64,000 nt of DNA from Nitrospira_D sp035465795. Its GTDB lineage: Bacteria > Nitrospirota > Nitrospiria > Nitrospirales > Nitrospiraceae. This document shows positions 42,395 through 49,805 of this stretch, piece by piece (within the stretch, counting starts at the first letter, position 1; each line of letters begins with the position of its first letter). Under the pieces are notes generated by a model, which saw only the letters and a list, made by a program, of their open reading frames with translations, ran no database searches and was not told the origin of the DNA. A program made the translations under genes and the position numbers. The DNA lies in assembly GCF_049546785.1 (NCBI RefSeq), contig NZ_JBMWAN010000002.1, positions 682,001 to 746,000 of the forward strand. The letters run 5' to 3'.

Positions 42395-43315
42395 TCAGCC
42401 GCGGGCGGCCAGCATGCGGGTTGAGACGAGAACCATGAGTCGGCTGTGCAGCGCGGTGAGATCATCGAGTAGCTCAATGTTGGTTTCGTGAAGGAGGTGC
42501 CCAAGGGCGCGGGCACCCTGGCCGCCCACGGCCACAGGCCAGCGGCCGGCGATCGCCTCAAGATCTTTGAGCTGCTGGATGGCTGCGGCTTCCGGTTTTG
42601 TATCAGTGAGAGAGAGAAGGACGAGATCGGGTGTGATTCGTTCGCAGAAGGACAGGAGATCAGACGTGGGGAGATTGGGGCCGAGGTAATACACCTGACA
42701 TCCTCGCGTGGCCGCGATGTAGGCCACGGCTTGCGCGCCGACTTCATGAATCTCCCCTTCCGGGCAGGCGATCAAGACGCGCGGACCCGATTCATTCACC
42801 GGCAGTTGATTCATCACCGAAAACAACTTCTGCTGGACCAGCTTGGTCACGTAGTGCTCAACGCCGACATTCAATCGACCCTCATGCCACAGCTCGCCGA
42901 TGCGCCGCTGTAAGGGCAGCAAAATGCGGTGAAGCGCTTCTTCAAAGGGAATCACCGCCACAGCCCCGTTGAGTTTGCGCTCGAAGGCTGCCTTGTCGAG
43001 CGGATCGAGCGATCCGATCAAATCTACTAAGAGCCGGTCGTGAGGCTTTTCTTCTTCCGGAGTCACCGGAGTCGCGGCGCGCATGCGTGCGACGAGCGCA
43101 TCGTGTCCCTCCGCTGCCAGTCCGCCGATCGTTGCGCCTAGATCCATCTGGGCCTTCACAAAGCGAAGGAGCGCCACTTCCTCGTCGCTGTATTCGCGGT
43201 AGCGATTGGAGCTCCGCGAAGGTTTGACAAGCCCGTAACGCCTTTCCCAGACGCGAATCACGTCCTTCGAGAGGCCGGTCAGCTTTGCAACCCTATGAAT
43301 TCTATGGCCATTCAT
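42395..43315 (-). CDS. MerR-family B12-dependent photoreceptor-type regulator (CarH/LitR-like)
   Basis: 306 residues. The MerR HTH is HRIHRVAKLTGLSKDVIRVWERRYGLVKPSRSSNRYREYSDEEV. A four-helix B12-cap domain carries W143-H144 and E153-H154 (W-x9-E-H), and the B12-binding fold has H190 in EGEIHEVGAQ. These align with the residues of T. thermophilus CarH that enclose adenosylcobalamin (W131, H132, E141, H142, H177). CarH tetramers repress in the dark and fall apart in light. It is transcribed from a consensus promoter at 43328-43356. The start is ATG 43315; the longer upstream frame is not homologous. Confidence 0.9.
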   Translation of the reverse strand: MNGHRIHRVAKLTGLSKDVIRVWERRYGLVKPSRSSNRYREYSDEEVALLRFVKAQMDLGATIGGLAAEGHDALVARMRAATPVTPEEEKPHDRLLVDLIGSLDPLDKAAFERKLNGAVAVIPFEEALHRILLPLQRRIGELWHEGRLNVGVEHYVTKLVQQKLFSVMNQLPVNESGPRVLIACPEGEIHEVGAQAVAYIAATRGCQVYYLGPNLPTSDLLSFCERITPDLVLLSLTDTKPEAAAIQQLKDLEAIAGRWPVAVGGQGARALGHLLHETNIELLDDLTALHSRLMVLVSTRMLAARG

Positions 43316-43327
43316 TGTCACGATCCT

Positions 43328-43356
43328 ATTATATTTAAGCGTCCAATGTTTGTCAA
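43328..43356 (-). promoter_or_regulatory. Consensus sigma-70 promoter of the CarH/LitR-like gene
   Basis: On the minus strand: TTGACA (complement of 43351-43356), 17-nt spacer, TATAAT (complement of 43328-43333), a perfect consensus. The operator box ACATTGGAC lies inside the spacer, so the regulator probably controls itself. Confidence 0.85.
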
Positions 43357-43432
43357 ATATTTTACTGTAAAACACTTGACACATTGGACAATGTGGGTTA
43401 TACATTAGACATACTTGCTGCAAACATTGAAC
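43341..43432. promoter_or_regulatory. Phased ACATTRGAC operator boxes
   Basis: Four copies: complement of 43341-43349 (ACATTGGAC), 43381-43389 (ACATTGGAC), 43402-43410 (ACATTAGAC) and 43424-43432 (ACATTGAAC). The last three are 21 and 22 bp apart, about two helix turns, on the same face. They cover the spacer, -10 and initial transcribed region of the + promoter, and the spacer of the divergent promoter. Best candidate binder is the adjacent MerR/B12 protein. Confidence 0.75.
43376..43404 (+). promoter_or_regulatory. Sigma-70 promoter of the + strand 43.4-61.3 kb gene run
   Basis: TTGACA (43376-43381), 17-nt spacer, TATACA (43399-43404). Its -35 is 20 bp from the -35 of the divergent promoter. 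The first box overlaps the end of the -35 and spacer; the second overlaps the -10. The first gene starts at 43454. Confidence 0.85.
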
Positions 43433-43453
43433 GAGCAACCTACGGAGGTGACC

Positions 43454-43753
43454 ATGGCAACAGGATCGGCAGAGGGAACGAGAAGAGAGGGGCAACTGCA
43501 AAAGCGGGCAGCGTCTTCCGTGGTCACCGCTGAATCAACCTGCACCAGATGCGGCGGGCTTATGGTGAATGACTTCTGTATGGATCTCCTGAACAGCACC
43601 GGCGAGCTCGAGTTTGCCGCGAAGCGTTGTGTGCAATGTGGGACAGTTGTCGATCCTGTCATCCTGCATAATAAACAGCTTCGGCAGGAATCGATGCCGA
43701 GTCGGTCTGTGCGGAGATCGGTTCAATCAATGGAGTGTGAGGCGGGGTCCTAA
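43454..43753 (+). CDS. Small zinc-ribbon protein (copy 1)
   Basis: 99 residues. STCTRCGGLMVNDFCMDLLNSTGELEFAAKRCVQCGTVVDPVI gives a C-x2-C ... C-x2-C zinc ribbon with flexible ends. It has no DNA-binding domain I can name. GGAGGT is 4-5 nt before the ATG. It is the first gene behind the operator-controlled promoter. A paralogue at 47550-47876 shares TCTRCGGLMV and the (C)G-x-VIDP pattern; the two bracket the SUMF1 genes. Confidence 0.85.
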   Translation: MATGSAEGTRREGQLQKRAASSVVTAESTCTRCGGLMVNDFCMDLLNSTGELEFAAKRCVQCGTVVDPVILHNKQLRQESMPSRSVRRSVQSMECEAGS

Positions 43754-43809
43754 CAAGGGTCTCAATCGGCCAGGGTGTTCCTGGTGTGTCCAAACCAAGG
43801 AGGTTTCCA

Positions 43810-44775
43810 ATGCGGAGTCAAACGGTTCTTCAGGTGGGATTAGGAGTGGCGTTAATGACGGGAACCATATCTATGGCGGCGGCAGCGGATTCGTCTGCCG
43901 GCGACAAGGACATGGTGTTGATCCCGAGAGGCGAGTTCACCATGGGGAGTCACGAACATGCCGATGAGGCCGCGCATCAAGTCGTCCTCGATGCCTACCT
44001 CATCGACAAGTACGAAGCGTCCAACGCCCGGTACAAGGAATTCATGAAAGCCACCGGCCATCCGGCACCGGCTTACTGGGACGATCCCCGGCTGAGCAAG
44101 CCCAATCAGCCCGTGGTCGGGGTGAGCTGGATCGACGCAGATGCCTTCTGCAAGTGGGATGGCAAGCGCCTCCCGTCCGAAGCGGAATGGGAGCGGGCGG
44201 CCAAGGGCCCGGACGGCGATAACCATTATCCCTGGGGCCACAAACTTGACCCCAAGAAAGCCAACTACGGACAGAATGTCGGTCGGACCATGCCGGTCGA
44301 TTCGTATCCGGAAGGGGTCAGCGGATTCGGCGTCTATAACATGGCCGGTAATGTGTTCGAGTGGGTGAATGACTGGTATGACCCGAAGTCCTACAAGGAT
44401 AGCGTTGCGCTCAATCCGCAAGGGCCGGAGAAGGGCTACAACTTTGCCAATCAAGGTCCGGTCAGGGTGCTGCGCGGCGGCTCCTGGCTGGCTCCGGAAA
44501 CCTCCTTGCACACGAGCCACCGGTTCTGGAATCAGCCGGAGAACAACTCGTACGGCGTCGGCCTCGGATTCCGTTGCGCTAAGTCGGCACAGACGGTGTC
44601 CGATGAAGCCGTGCAAGCCGGTCGCGATGCCTTCATTCAGGCCTTAGTGGCCATGGGGGCGGAGAAGAATGCCGATGCGATGGCTTCCATCGAAAAGGCG
44701 CTGGCAGCGGATCCGGGGAACAAGGAGTACCTGGCCACCCGTGATCTCATCAAGAAGAGCATGAAGAAGAAATAG
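43810..44775 (+). CDS. Exported SUMF1/FGE-fold protein with C-terminal helical tail
   Basis: 321 residues. Signal peptide VGLGVALMTGTISMAAAADS, then SUMF1: MVLIPRGEFTMGSHEHADEAAHQ, YLIDKYEASNARYKEFM, GKRLPSEAEWERAAKG, YNMAGNVFEWVNDWYDP, RVLRGGSW and GLGFRCA. The FGE catalytic Cys pair is missing. The last 55 residues (DAFIQALVAMGAEKNADAMASIEKALAADPGNKEYLATRDLI) look like a TPR-type helical hairpin, shared with the next SUMF1 gene. AAGGAGG precedes ATG 43810. Confidence 0.9.
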   Translation: MRSQTVLQVGLGVALMTGTISMAAAADSSAGDKDMVLIPRGEFTMGSHEHADEAAHQVVLDAYLIDKYEASNARYKEFMKATGHPAPAYWDDPRLSKPNQPVVGVSWIDADAFCKWDGKRLPSEAEWERAAKGPDGDNHYPWGHKLDPKKANYGQNVGRTMPVDSYPEGVSGFGVYNMAGNVFEWVNDWYDPKSYKDSVALNPQGPEKGYNFANQGPVRVLRGGSWLAPETSLHTSHRFWNQPENNSYGVGLGFRCAKSAQTVSDEAVQAGRDAFIQALVAMGAEKNADAMASIEKALAADPGNKEYLATRDLIKKSMKKK

Positions 44776-44783
44776 CCATGAGA

Positions 44784-44816
44784 CGGAAGGGGGGCGGCAT
44801 CGCCGCCCCCCTTCCG
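44784..44816 (+). promoter_or_regulatory. 15-bp perfect GC hairpin between two SUMF1 genes
   Basis: CGGAAGGGGGGCGGC (44784-44798), loop ATC, GCCGCCCCCCTTCCG (44802-44816). No U-run follows, so it should not terminate by itself. It may protect the upstream mRNA 3-prime end or set unequal gene dosage within the operon. Confidence 0.7.
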
Positions 44817-44844
44817 GGATCCGAGCATGCACAGGAGGTCAGAG

Positions 44845-45906
44845 ATGAAGACACATACAGCGATGACGTTGGCGGTGTTCCTGGCCCGGTCCGTGATGCC
44901 CATCGCCGCAGGCCATGCAGAACAATCGTTGATCCCCCCGGACATGGTGTATGTAGCGCAAGGGCCATCGGTGATGGGGATTGATAAAGAACAGCCTGCT
45001 GCGGACTCGGGGAAAACGCTCACGCCCTATGAGCGGCGGATGAACACGCCCTGGTCGGCCGACGCGTTGAACGATGAGACTCCTGCGCACATGGTGATGC
45101 TGGATTCCTACCTCATCGACAAGTACGAAGTCTCAAACAAGGATTATGGCGACTTTATCAGGACCAAAGGCCATCCCGCCCCGGCCTATTGGGATGATCC
45201 GCGGTTGAATAAGCCCGGCCAGCCGGTGGTGGGAGTGAATTGGTACGATGCCACAGCCTATTGCGAGTTCCGGGGCAAACGCCTTCCGACCGAAGCGGAA
45301 TGGGAAAAGGCGGCTCGTGGACCGAAGGCCAACCTGTATCCCTGGGGCAATGAGTTTGATCCGGCCAAGTCCAACTTCGGCAAGAATCATGATGCGACGA
45401 TGCCCGTGGATGCCTATCCCGACGGAGTCAGCTACTACGGCGCCTACAACATGGCCGGCAATGCATTCGAGTGGGTCTCCGATTGGTATGACCCCCGCTA
45501 TTATGGACGGTTTGACACGAGTGTAAACCCAACCGGACCGGCGCAGCCCTTGTGGTTGGGGGGAACCGGCACCTATGTGGACCGGCTGACCGTCGGAGAA
45601 AAGCGGGTCATTCGTGGCGGATCGTGGATTGCGCCGGAAGGCACAGTCAGGGCGACCCACCGGTTCTGGAATCACCCGATGAACAACAGCTATGGCGTCG
45701 GCCTGGGCTTCCGCTGCGCCAAGACGGCGCCGTCCGAAATCGAACAGCAGATCAGGGATGCCTATGTCACCGCATTGGTGGAGATGGGACGGGAACGGTT
45801 TGCGGACGCTCAACAGGCGGTATCCCGCGGGCTGGCCATCGATCCCAAGAACGTGGAACTCCTGGAGCTCCATCAGCTGATTGAGCAGTCAATGAAGCGG
45901 TCGTGA
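44845..45906 (+). CDS. Exported SUMF1/FGE-fold protein
   Basis: 353 residues. Signal peptide (TLAVFLARSVMPIAAGHA), a SUMF1 domain with an insertion after the first strand, YLIDKYEVSNKDYGDFI, GKRLPTEAEWEKAARG, YNMAGNAFEWVSDWYDP, RVIRGGSW, GVGLGFRCA, then the helical tail QAVSRGLAIDPKNVELLELHQLI. It is close to its upstream neighbour over most of its length (HPAPAYWDDPRL, FWN-P-NNSYGVGLGFRCAK), a tandem duplication. No catalytic Cys pair. CAGGAGG precedes ATG 44845. Confidence 0.9.
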   Translation: MKTHTAMTLAVFLARSVMPIAAGHAEQSLIPPDMVYVAQGPSVMGIDKEQPAADSGKTLTPYERRMNTPWSADALNDETPAHMVMLDSYLIDKYEVSNKDYGDFIRTKGHPAPAYWDDPRLNKPGQPVVGVNWYDATAYCEFRGKRLPTEAEWEKAARGPKANLYPWGNEFDPAKSNFGKNHDATMPVDAYPDGVSYYGAYNMAGNAFEWVSDWYDPRYYGRFDTSVNPTGPAQPLWLGGTGTYVDRLTVGEKRVIRGGSWIAPEGTVRATHRFWNHPMNNSYGVGLGFRCAKTAPSEIEQQIRDAYVTALVEMGRERFADAQQAVSRGLAIDPKNVELLELHQLIEQSMKRS

Positions 45907-45958
45907 GGGGAATGGGCACCGTTCTTCCTGACGGTGCGATTGTGACGGAGGCGTACAG

Positions 45959-46327
45959 ATGAAACGGTACACAACCATAGTTCTGGGAATCTCGTTTAGT
46001 GTGGTCCTGGGCGCAGCGGCGGCGCTGGCCGGCCCCATCGATCCGGCCCGCCATCCGCACCCGGAAAGCGCGAAGGCGGTGCATGATGCCGAGCACGATG
46101 TGGATCATGCCTGGGAGGTCTATCATCGCGCGGCCTTGGGGGGCACCGTAGCCTCGCCCGCGCTGCAAGCCGAAATCGAGGAACATCTGCACGAGGCCAG
46201 AACCCTCGTCACTCAGGCGCACGAGGCCGCTGAGCGGGGGGACAACGGTGAAGTCAAGCGTCTTGTCGGCCAAGTCAAAATCCATACGACCCATGCCATT
46301 GAGGGGAGCAAGGAGCAGAAGAAATGA
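45959..46327 (+). CDS. Small exported His-rich protein, SmbP-like
   Basis: 122 residues. A signal peptide (VLGISFSVVLGAAAALA) precedes a helical body with many His: HPHPESAKAVHDAEHDVDHAWEVYH, then EEHLHEARTLVTQAHEAAERGD and KIHTTHAIEG. The spacing of His in amphipathic helices resembles the periplasmic metal-binding protein SmbP of Nitrosomonas. Metal binding is inferred, not shown. It overlaps the next SUMF1 gene by 4 bp (ATGA), so they are coupled. Confidence 0.78.
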   Translation: MKRYTTIVLGISFSVVLGAAAALAGPIDPARHPHPESAKAVHDAEHDVDHAWEVYHRAALGGTVASPALQAEIEEHLHEARTLVTQAHEAAERGDNGEVKRLVGQVKIHTTHAIEGSKEQKK

Positions 46328-47169
46328 CACCAGGTCTGAACAGGAACAGAGCTCGCTGGAAAATAGTTGCGGCGATTGTGGCTATCGCCGGTGCCGTCGC
46401 GCAGTCGCCGGTCGCGGCGGCGCCACCGGCCTCGAAAGAGCTTGACTCGGTCCCCATGGTGACGGTTCCGGCCGGAGAATTCTTGATGGGGAATCCGGAA
46501 GGAACAGGGCGAGCCGATGAATGGCCGCAACGATCCGTCTATCTCGATGCCTTTGCGATCGATCAAGTGGAAGTGACCAATGAGCGGTACATGGCCTTCG
46601 TGACCATCACCGGCCATCGCAACCCGCCGAATCCCTATGGCACGGGGCCGCTGGTGTCCGTCAAGGGCATTGAGCAACTTCCGGTCGTGCAGACGACGTG
46701 GTACGACGCCAAGGCTTATTGCGCGTGGGCCAAGAAGCGGCTGCCTACGGAGGCGGAATGGGAAAAGGCCGCTCGCGGCACCGATGGCCGTCTGTTTCCC
46801 TGGGGGAATGAACCGCCGACCGTGACGCGCGCGAACTTTGATCGCGAATGGGAGGACGAGAAAACCTTGTACCCGGTCGGGACGTTGCCTGCTGGAGACT
46901 CTCCCTATGGAGTGAAAGACATGGCCGGCAATGCCCGGGAGTGGGTCTCCGACTGGTACGACGCGGACTACTACAAGCATGCGCCGGAACGGAATCCGCA
47001 GGGTCCTGACAAGAAGGGTGTGGTGCGATCGATTCGCGGCGGCTCGTGGCACAGTCCTCTGGCCGACATTACGACCTCCGCCAGAGGCCGCGGCGGGTTT
47101 GCGCTCCAAACTCACGGCACAGGGTTCCGTTGCGCCCGCAGTCTTGAGGGAGAGATTCAGCAGAAATAG
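46324..47169 (+). CDS. Exported SUMF1/FGE-fold protein
   Basis: 281 residues, the shortest of the four. N-terminal signal/anchor (KIVAAIVAIAGAVAQSPVAAA), then PMVTVPAGEFLMGNPEGTGRADEWP, YLDAFAIDQVEVTNERYMAF, KRLPTEAEWEKAARGTDG, VKDMAGNAREWVSDWYD, IRGGSW and GTGFRCA. It has no TPR-like tail and no catalytic Cys pair. It is coupled to the His-rich protein gene; a periplasmic complex of the two is an inference worth testing. Confidence 0.9.
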   Translation: MTPGLNRNRARWKIVAAIVAIAGAVAQSPVAAAPPASKELDSVPMVTVPAGEFLMGNPEGTGRADEWPQRSVYLDAFAIDQVEVTNERYMAFVTITGHRNPPNPYGTGPLVSVKGIEQLPVVQTTWYDAKAYCAWAKKRLPTEAEWEKAARGTDGRLFPWGNEPPTVTRANFDREWEDEKTLYPVGTLPAGDSPYGVKDMAGNAREWVSDWYDADYYKHAPERNPQGPDKKGVVRSIRGGSWHSPLADITTSARGRGGFALQTHGTGFRCARSLEGEIQQK

Positions 47170-47381
47170 GAGAGGTCATAGTGTGATGGAGCTCAAGGAG
47201 AATCGTGACAGACAGGAGGCCGGTTTCTTGTTCCCATCCGGGTGGCGCCGCGACTCCGCACGGCGTCTCTCGCTGAGGTCGACGGGTCCCTCCCTCCGGA
47301 GGGACCTGTCCCCTCGGTAGGCCACGGGAGCGGGTCTCGCAAAGGTAGTCCGGTACCGTCGGCAGCGAGTAGGAGGACGGC
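47170..47381 (+). other. Within-operon gap with a 13-bp hairpin
   Basis: GACGGGTCCCTCC (47281-47293) and GGAGGGACCTGTC (47298-47310) pair with one G-U. A 44-codon frame (47186-47320) runs through the hairpin and looks non-coding. No T-run follows. AGGAGG at 47371 serves the next small gene. Confidence 0.5.
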
Positions 47382-47507
47382 ATGATTACGATCATATGGC
47401 TGGCAATGGCAGTGGGTCTGTGGATCGGCTCGGCGCAGATAGCACGCTGGAGCACAGCTGTCGCGGTTCGGCGACGGGCTGGATTGAGCAGGCGTTGTGG
47501 CAGGTAA
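47382..47507 (+). CDS. Small single-span membrane peptide, 41 residues
   Basis: AGGAGG is 5-6 nt before ATG 47382. The product starts MITIIWLAMAVGLWIGSAQIA, one membrane helix, followed by an Arg-rich tail (RWSTAVAVRRRAGLSRRCGR). Positive residues after the helix suggest the C-terminus stays in the cytoplasm. No family recognised. It lies inside the operator-controlled run. Confidence 0.55.
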   Translation: MITIIWLAMAVGLWIGSAQIARWSTAVAVRRRAGLSRRCGR

Positions 47508-47549
47508 GGAATATTCGGTGGTCCTTCTTTATCGCCCTCGAGGGGTCCC

Positions 47550-47876
47550 ATGGAATCGAATGGGAGACCGGACAATCTTTCTTTCTCCGCCGGGCAGAGC
47601 GACGAAACCTGCACGCGTTGCGGCGGACTGATGGTCGTGGAGCACTATATCGATTTACAGGACGATACGGGCCAGATCGGCCTGACGGCGTGGCGCTGCA
47701 CGAGTTGCGGGGAGGTCATCGATCCGACCATTCTTCGGAATCGGGAGAAGCCGGCCCCGAATCTCTTGTACGGCACGAAGCAGCGGAAGTACGCGCAACG
47801 GGTGGATCCGGCGGAATCGGATGGCCCTGGAAGCCGGGATGGGAATGGAACCGGTGGAACACCGGAGGACAACTAA
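47550..47876 (+). CDS. Small zinc-ribbon protein (copy 2)
   Basis: 108 residues. ETCTRCGGLMVVEHYIDLQDDTGQIGLTAWRCTSCGEVIDPTIL is the zinc-ribbon core shared with the copy at 43454-43753. The C-terminal 40 residues are charged and disordered (PAESDGPGSRDGNGTGG). Function unknown; possibly a regulator or adaptor. Confidence 0.85.
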   Translation: MESNGRPDNLSFSAGQSDETCTRCGGLMVVEHYIDLQDDTGQIGLTAWRCTSCGEVIDPTILRNREKPAPNLLYGTKQRKYAQRVDPAESDGPGSRDGNGTGGTPEDN

Positions 47877-47922
47877 TCTGGTGTCGTTGTCGATGCGGTC
47901 GCGTCAATAAGGAGATGAGACG

Positions 47923-48840
47923 ATGCGTATCGTGGTGACTGGCGGAACGGGATTCATCGGTCGGCCCTTGTGTTTGTCCCTCTGTCAGGAAGGCCATACG
48001 GTCACTCTCCTGACCAGAAGGCCGGCGGAGGCCCAGCGGTTGTTCGGCGCGGCTGTGGCAGCCGTCGAGTGGAATGGTCGGGAGACCGGATCATGGGAGC
48101 AGGTGCTTGAAGGGGCCGACGCCGTGATCAACCTTGCCGGCGCCCCGATCGCCGATGCCCGTTGGACGACCGCGCGCAAACGCCTTCTCACGGACAGCCG
48201 CGTGCTCGCCACCCGTCTGCTGGTGGAGGCCATGTCCCGCCGGTCGGTGAAACCCCGGAGGCTCATCAGTGCGTCAGGCATCGGTTACTACGGGGCCAGC
48301 GATGATCGTGTCCTGGATGAGGGAGCGGCCCGCGGTCAGGGATTTCTGGCCGATCTGTGTCTTGAATGGGAGTCGGCTGCCATTCGGGCTGCGCAGTTCG
48401 GGACGCGTGTGGTCCTGTTGCGGACCGGAATGGTTCTGGAACGGGACGGCGGCGCCTTGCCGAAGATGCTGCTGCCGTTCCGGCTGTTCGCGGGCGGCCC
48501 GATCATGCCGGGAACTCAGTGGGTCTCCTGGATCCACCGGCGCGACCACATCGGATTGATTCAGTGGGCGCTCAGCACCCCCACGGTGTCCGGTCCCGTC
48601 AATGCCGTGGCCCCGTCGCCGGTGACGATGAGGGAGTTCAGTGCGACCCTTGGTAAGGTGTTACAGAGGCCATCCTGGTTCCCGGTGCCGGGGTTGGCGC
48701 TGAACGTGGCACTGGGCGAACTGGGCACGCTCATGACGACGGGTCAACGAGTCAGTCCGGCGAAGGCGATGTCCGGAGGCTACGCCTTTCACTACCCGGC
48801 GCTGGAGTCGGCCTTGCAGGCGATTCTCGCGAAGAGGTGA
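47923..48840 (+). CDS. TIGR01777-family NAD-dependent epimerase/dehydratase-like protein
   Basis: 305 residues, extended SDR. VVTGGTGFIGRPLCLSLCQEGHTVTLLTRRP is the NAD motif; SASGIGYYGASDDRVLDEGAARGQGFLADLCLEWE is the family hallmark, and VSWIHRRDHIGLIQWAL follows. C-terminal DUF1731 (WFPVPGLALNVALGELGTLMTTGQRVSPAKAM) is present. Homologues lie near photolyase and MerR/B12 genes in light-responsive regulons, as here. Substrate unknown. Confidence 0.93.
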   Translation: MRIVVTGGTGFIGRPLCLSLCQEGHTVTLLTRRPAEAQRLFGAAVAAVEWNGRETGSWEQVLEGADAVINLAGAPIADARWTTARKRLLTDSRVLATRLLVEAMSRRSVKPRRLISASGIGYYGASDDRVLDEGAARGQGFLADLCLEWESAAIRAAQFGTRVVLLRTGMVLERDGGALPKMLLPFRLFAGGPIMPGTQWVSWIHRRDHIGLIQWALSTPTVSGPVNAVAPSPVTMREFSATLGKVLQRPSWFPVPGLALNVALGELGTLMTTGQRVSPAKAMSGGYAFHYPALESALQAILAKR

Positions 48841-48853
48841 ACAGGAGCTGAGC

Positions 48854-49324
48854 ATGGAAGACACGATCCTCTATCTCCACTCGCTGGCCATCGCGGTCCT
48901 GATCGGGAAGGTGGTGCTCTTGTCGTTCGTGGTCGCGCCCGTTCTTGCGAAGCAGCTCGATCGGGAGCCCTTCGGCAAGGTGGTCAGGGAATTGTTTCCC
49001 GCCTATTATGCGCTGGGCATGGGAGCCGCGGCCATAGGAGTTCTGTCCGTGCTCATGCTGGGGATCATTCACGAGACGAATGTGATCCGGCATCTGACGG
49101 CAGGCGTCTGGCTGGTGGTCCTGGCGGCCGAAACCTATTGCCGCTCCCCGCTCACTCCCCGGAGCAATGCGATGCGGGATCGGATCAAAGAGCAGGAATC
49201 ACAGGGACCTGTCGATCCCGTTCTGCAGGCCGCGTGGAATCGATTACATCAACGATCGGTCTATCTGAACTCGCTCGTACTGCTTGGAGGTCTTTGTTTA
49301 CTCGGACTGGCCGGTCGATGGTAA
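48854..49324 (+). CDS. DUF4149-like membrane protein
   Basis: 156 residues with about four membrane helices (LHSLAIAVLIGKVVLLSFVVAPVLAKQL, then YYALGMGAAAIGVLSVLMLG, LTAGVWLVVLAAETY and SLVLLGGLCLLGLAGRW). The conserved YLHSLAIAVLIGKVVLLSFVVAP start and the RLHQRSVYLN block match DUF4149/TMEM205-like proteins. It starts 13 bp after the epimerase. Function unknown. Confidence 0.75.
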   Translation: MEDTILYLHSLAIAVLIGKVVLLSFVVAPVLAKQLDREPFGKVVRELFPAYYALGMGAAAIGVLSVLMLGIIHETNVIRHLTAGVWLVVLAAETYCRSPLTPRSNAMRDRIKEQESQGPVDPVLQAAWNRLHQRSVYLNSLVLLGGLCLLGLAGRW

Positions 49325-49343
49325 TTCACAAGGAGGAGTAGAG

Positions 49344-49796
49344 ATGAAGATCACAGGCGTTCATTTCGCGACAGGATTGATGGTGGGACTTCTCTTCACG
49401 GCGGCCGCCGGGGCTGCTGACCAGCCCGGGAGCCCGGCGCCCTATGCCCATGGGGATGAATCGTCCCTGCCCAGTGGCGTGATTGGCGTGTCGCTCCAGG
49501 TCGGGGCTGAGCGGATCGGTGATCCGGCGGTGCTCTATGTCGGAATGGTCCACCCTGAGGGACCGGCTCATCAGGCCGGGCTCCGACACGGAGATGAGGT
49601 CATCACGGTGGATGGGACGGCGGTGGCAGGCAAGAGTTATGAGCAGGTGGTCAAGATGATCCGTGGACAAGCGGGAACCGTCGTGAAATTGGGAGTGAAG
49701 GGGGAAGGAGGGACTCGCGAGCTATCCATCACGCGTGTGGCCAGCGACAAGCTTCCGAAGGGCCCGATGGGATCTCACGGCGCTTCCGAGAAATAG
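49344..49796 (+). CDS. Exported PDZ-domain protein
   Basis: 150 residues. Signal peptide (GLMVGLLFTAAAGAA), then one PDZ domain: VIGVSLQVGAERIGDPAVLYVGMVHPEGPAHQAGLRHGDEVITVDGTAVAGKSYEQVVKMIRGQAGTVVKLGVKGEGG. No protease domain, so it is likely a periplasmic adaptor that holds a C-terminal tail of another protein. AAGGAGG precedes ATG 49344. Confidence 0.85.
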   Translation: MKITGVHFATGLMVGLLFTAAAGAADQPGSPAPYAHGDESSLPSGVIGVSLQVGAERIGDPAVLYVGMVHPEGPAHQAGLRHGDEVITVDGTAVAGKSYEQVVKMIRGQAGTVVKLGVKGEGGTRELSITRVASDKLPKGPMGSHGASEK

Positions 49797-49805
49797 GAGT
49801 TCACC

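Noticed and set aside
42147..43453. Cobalamin riboswitch near the B12 regulator or CbiX gene
   Set aside because: No B12-box-like sequence found in the leader regions; control seems to be by the protein.
43810..47169. SUMF1 proteins as active formylglycine-generating enzymes or sulfatase activators
   Set aside because: No catalytic Cys pair and no sulfatase gene is present in the window.
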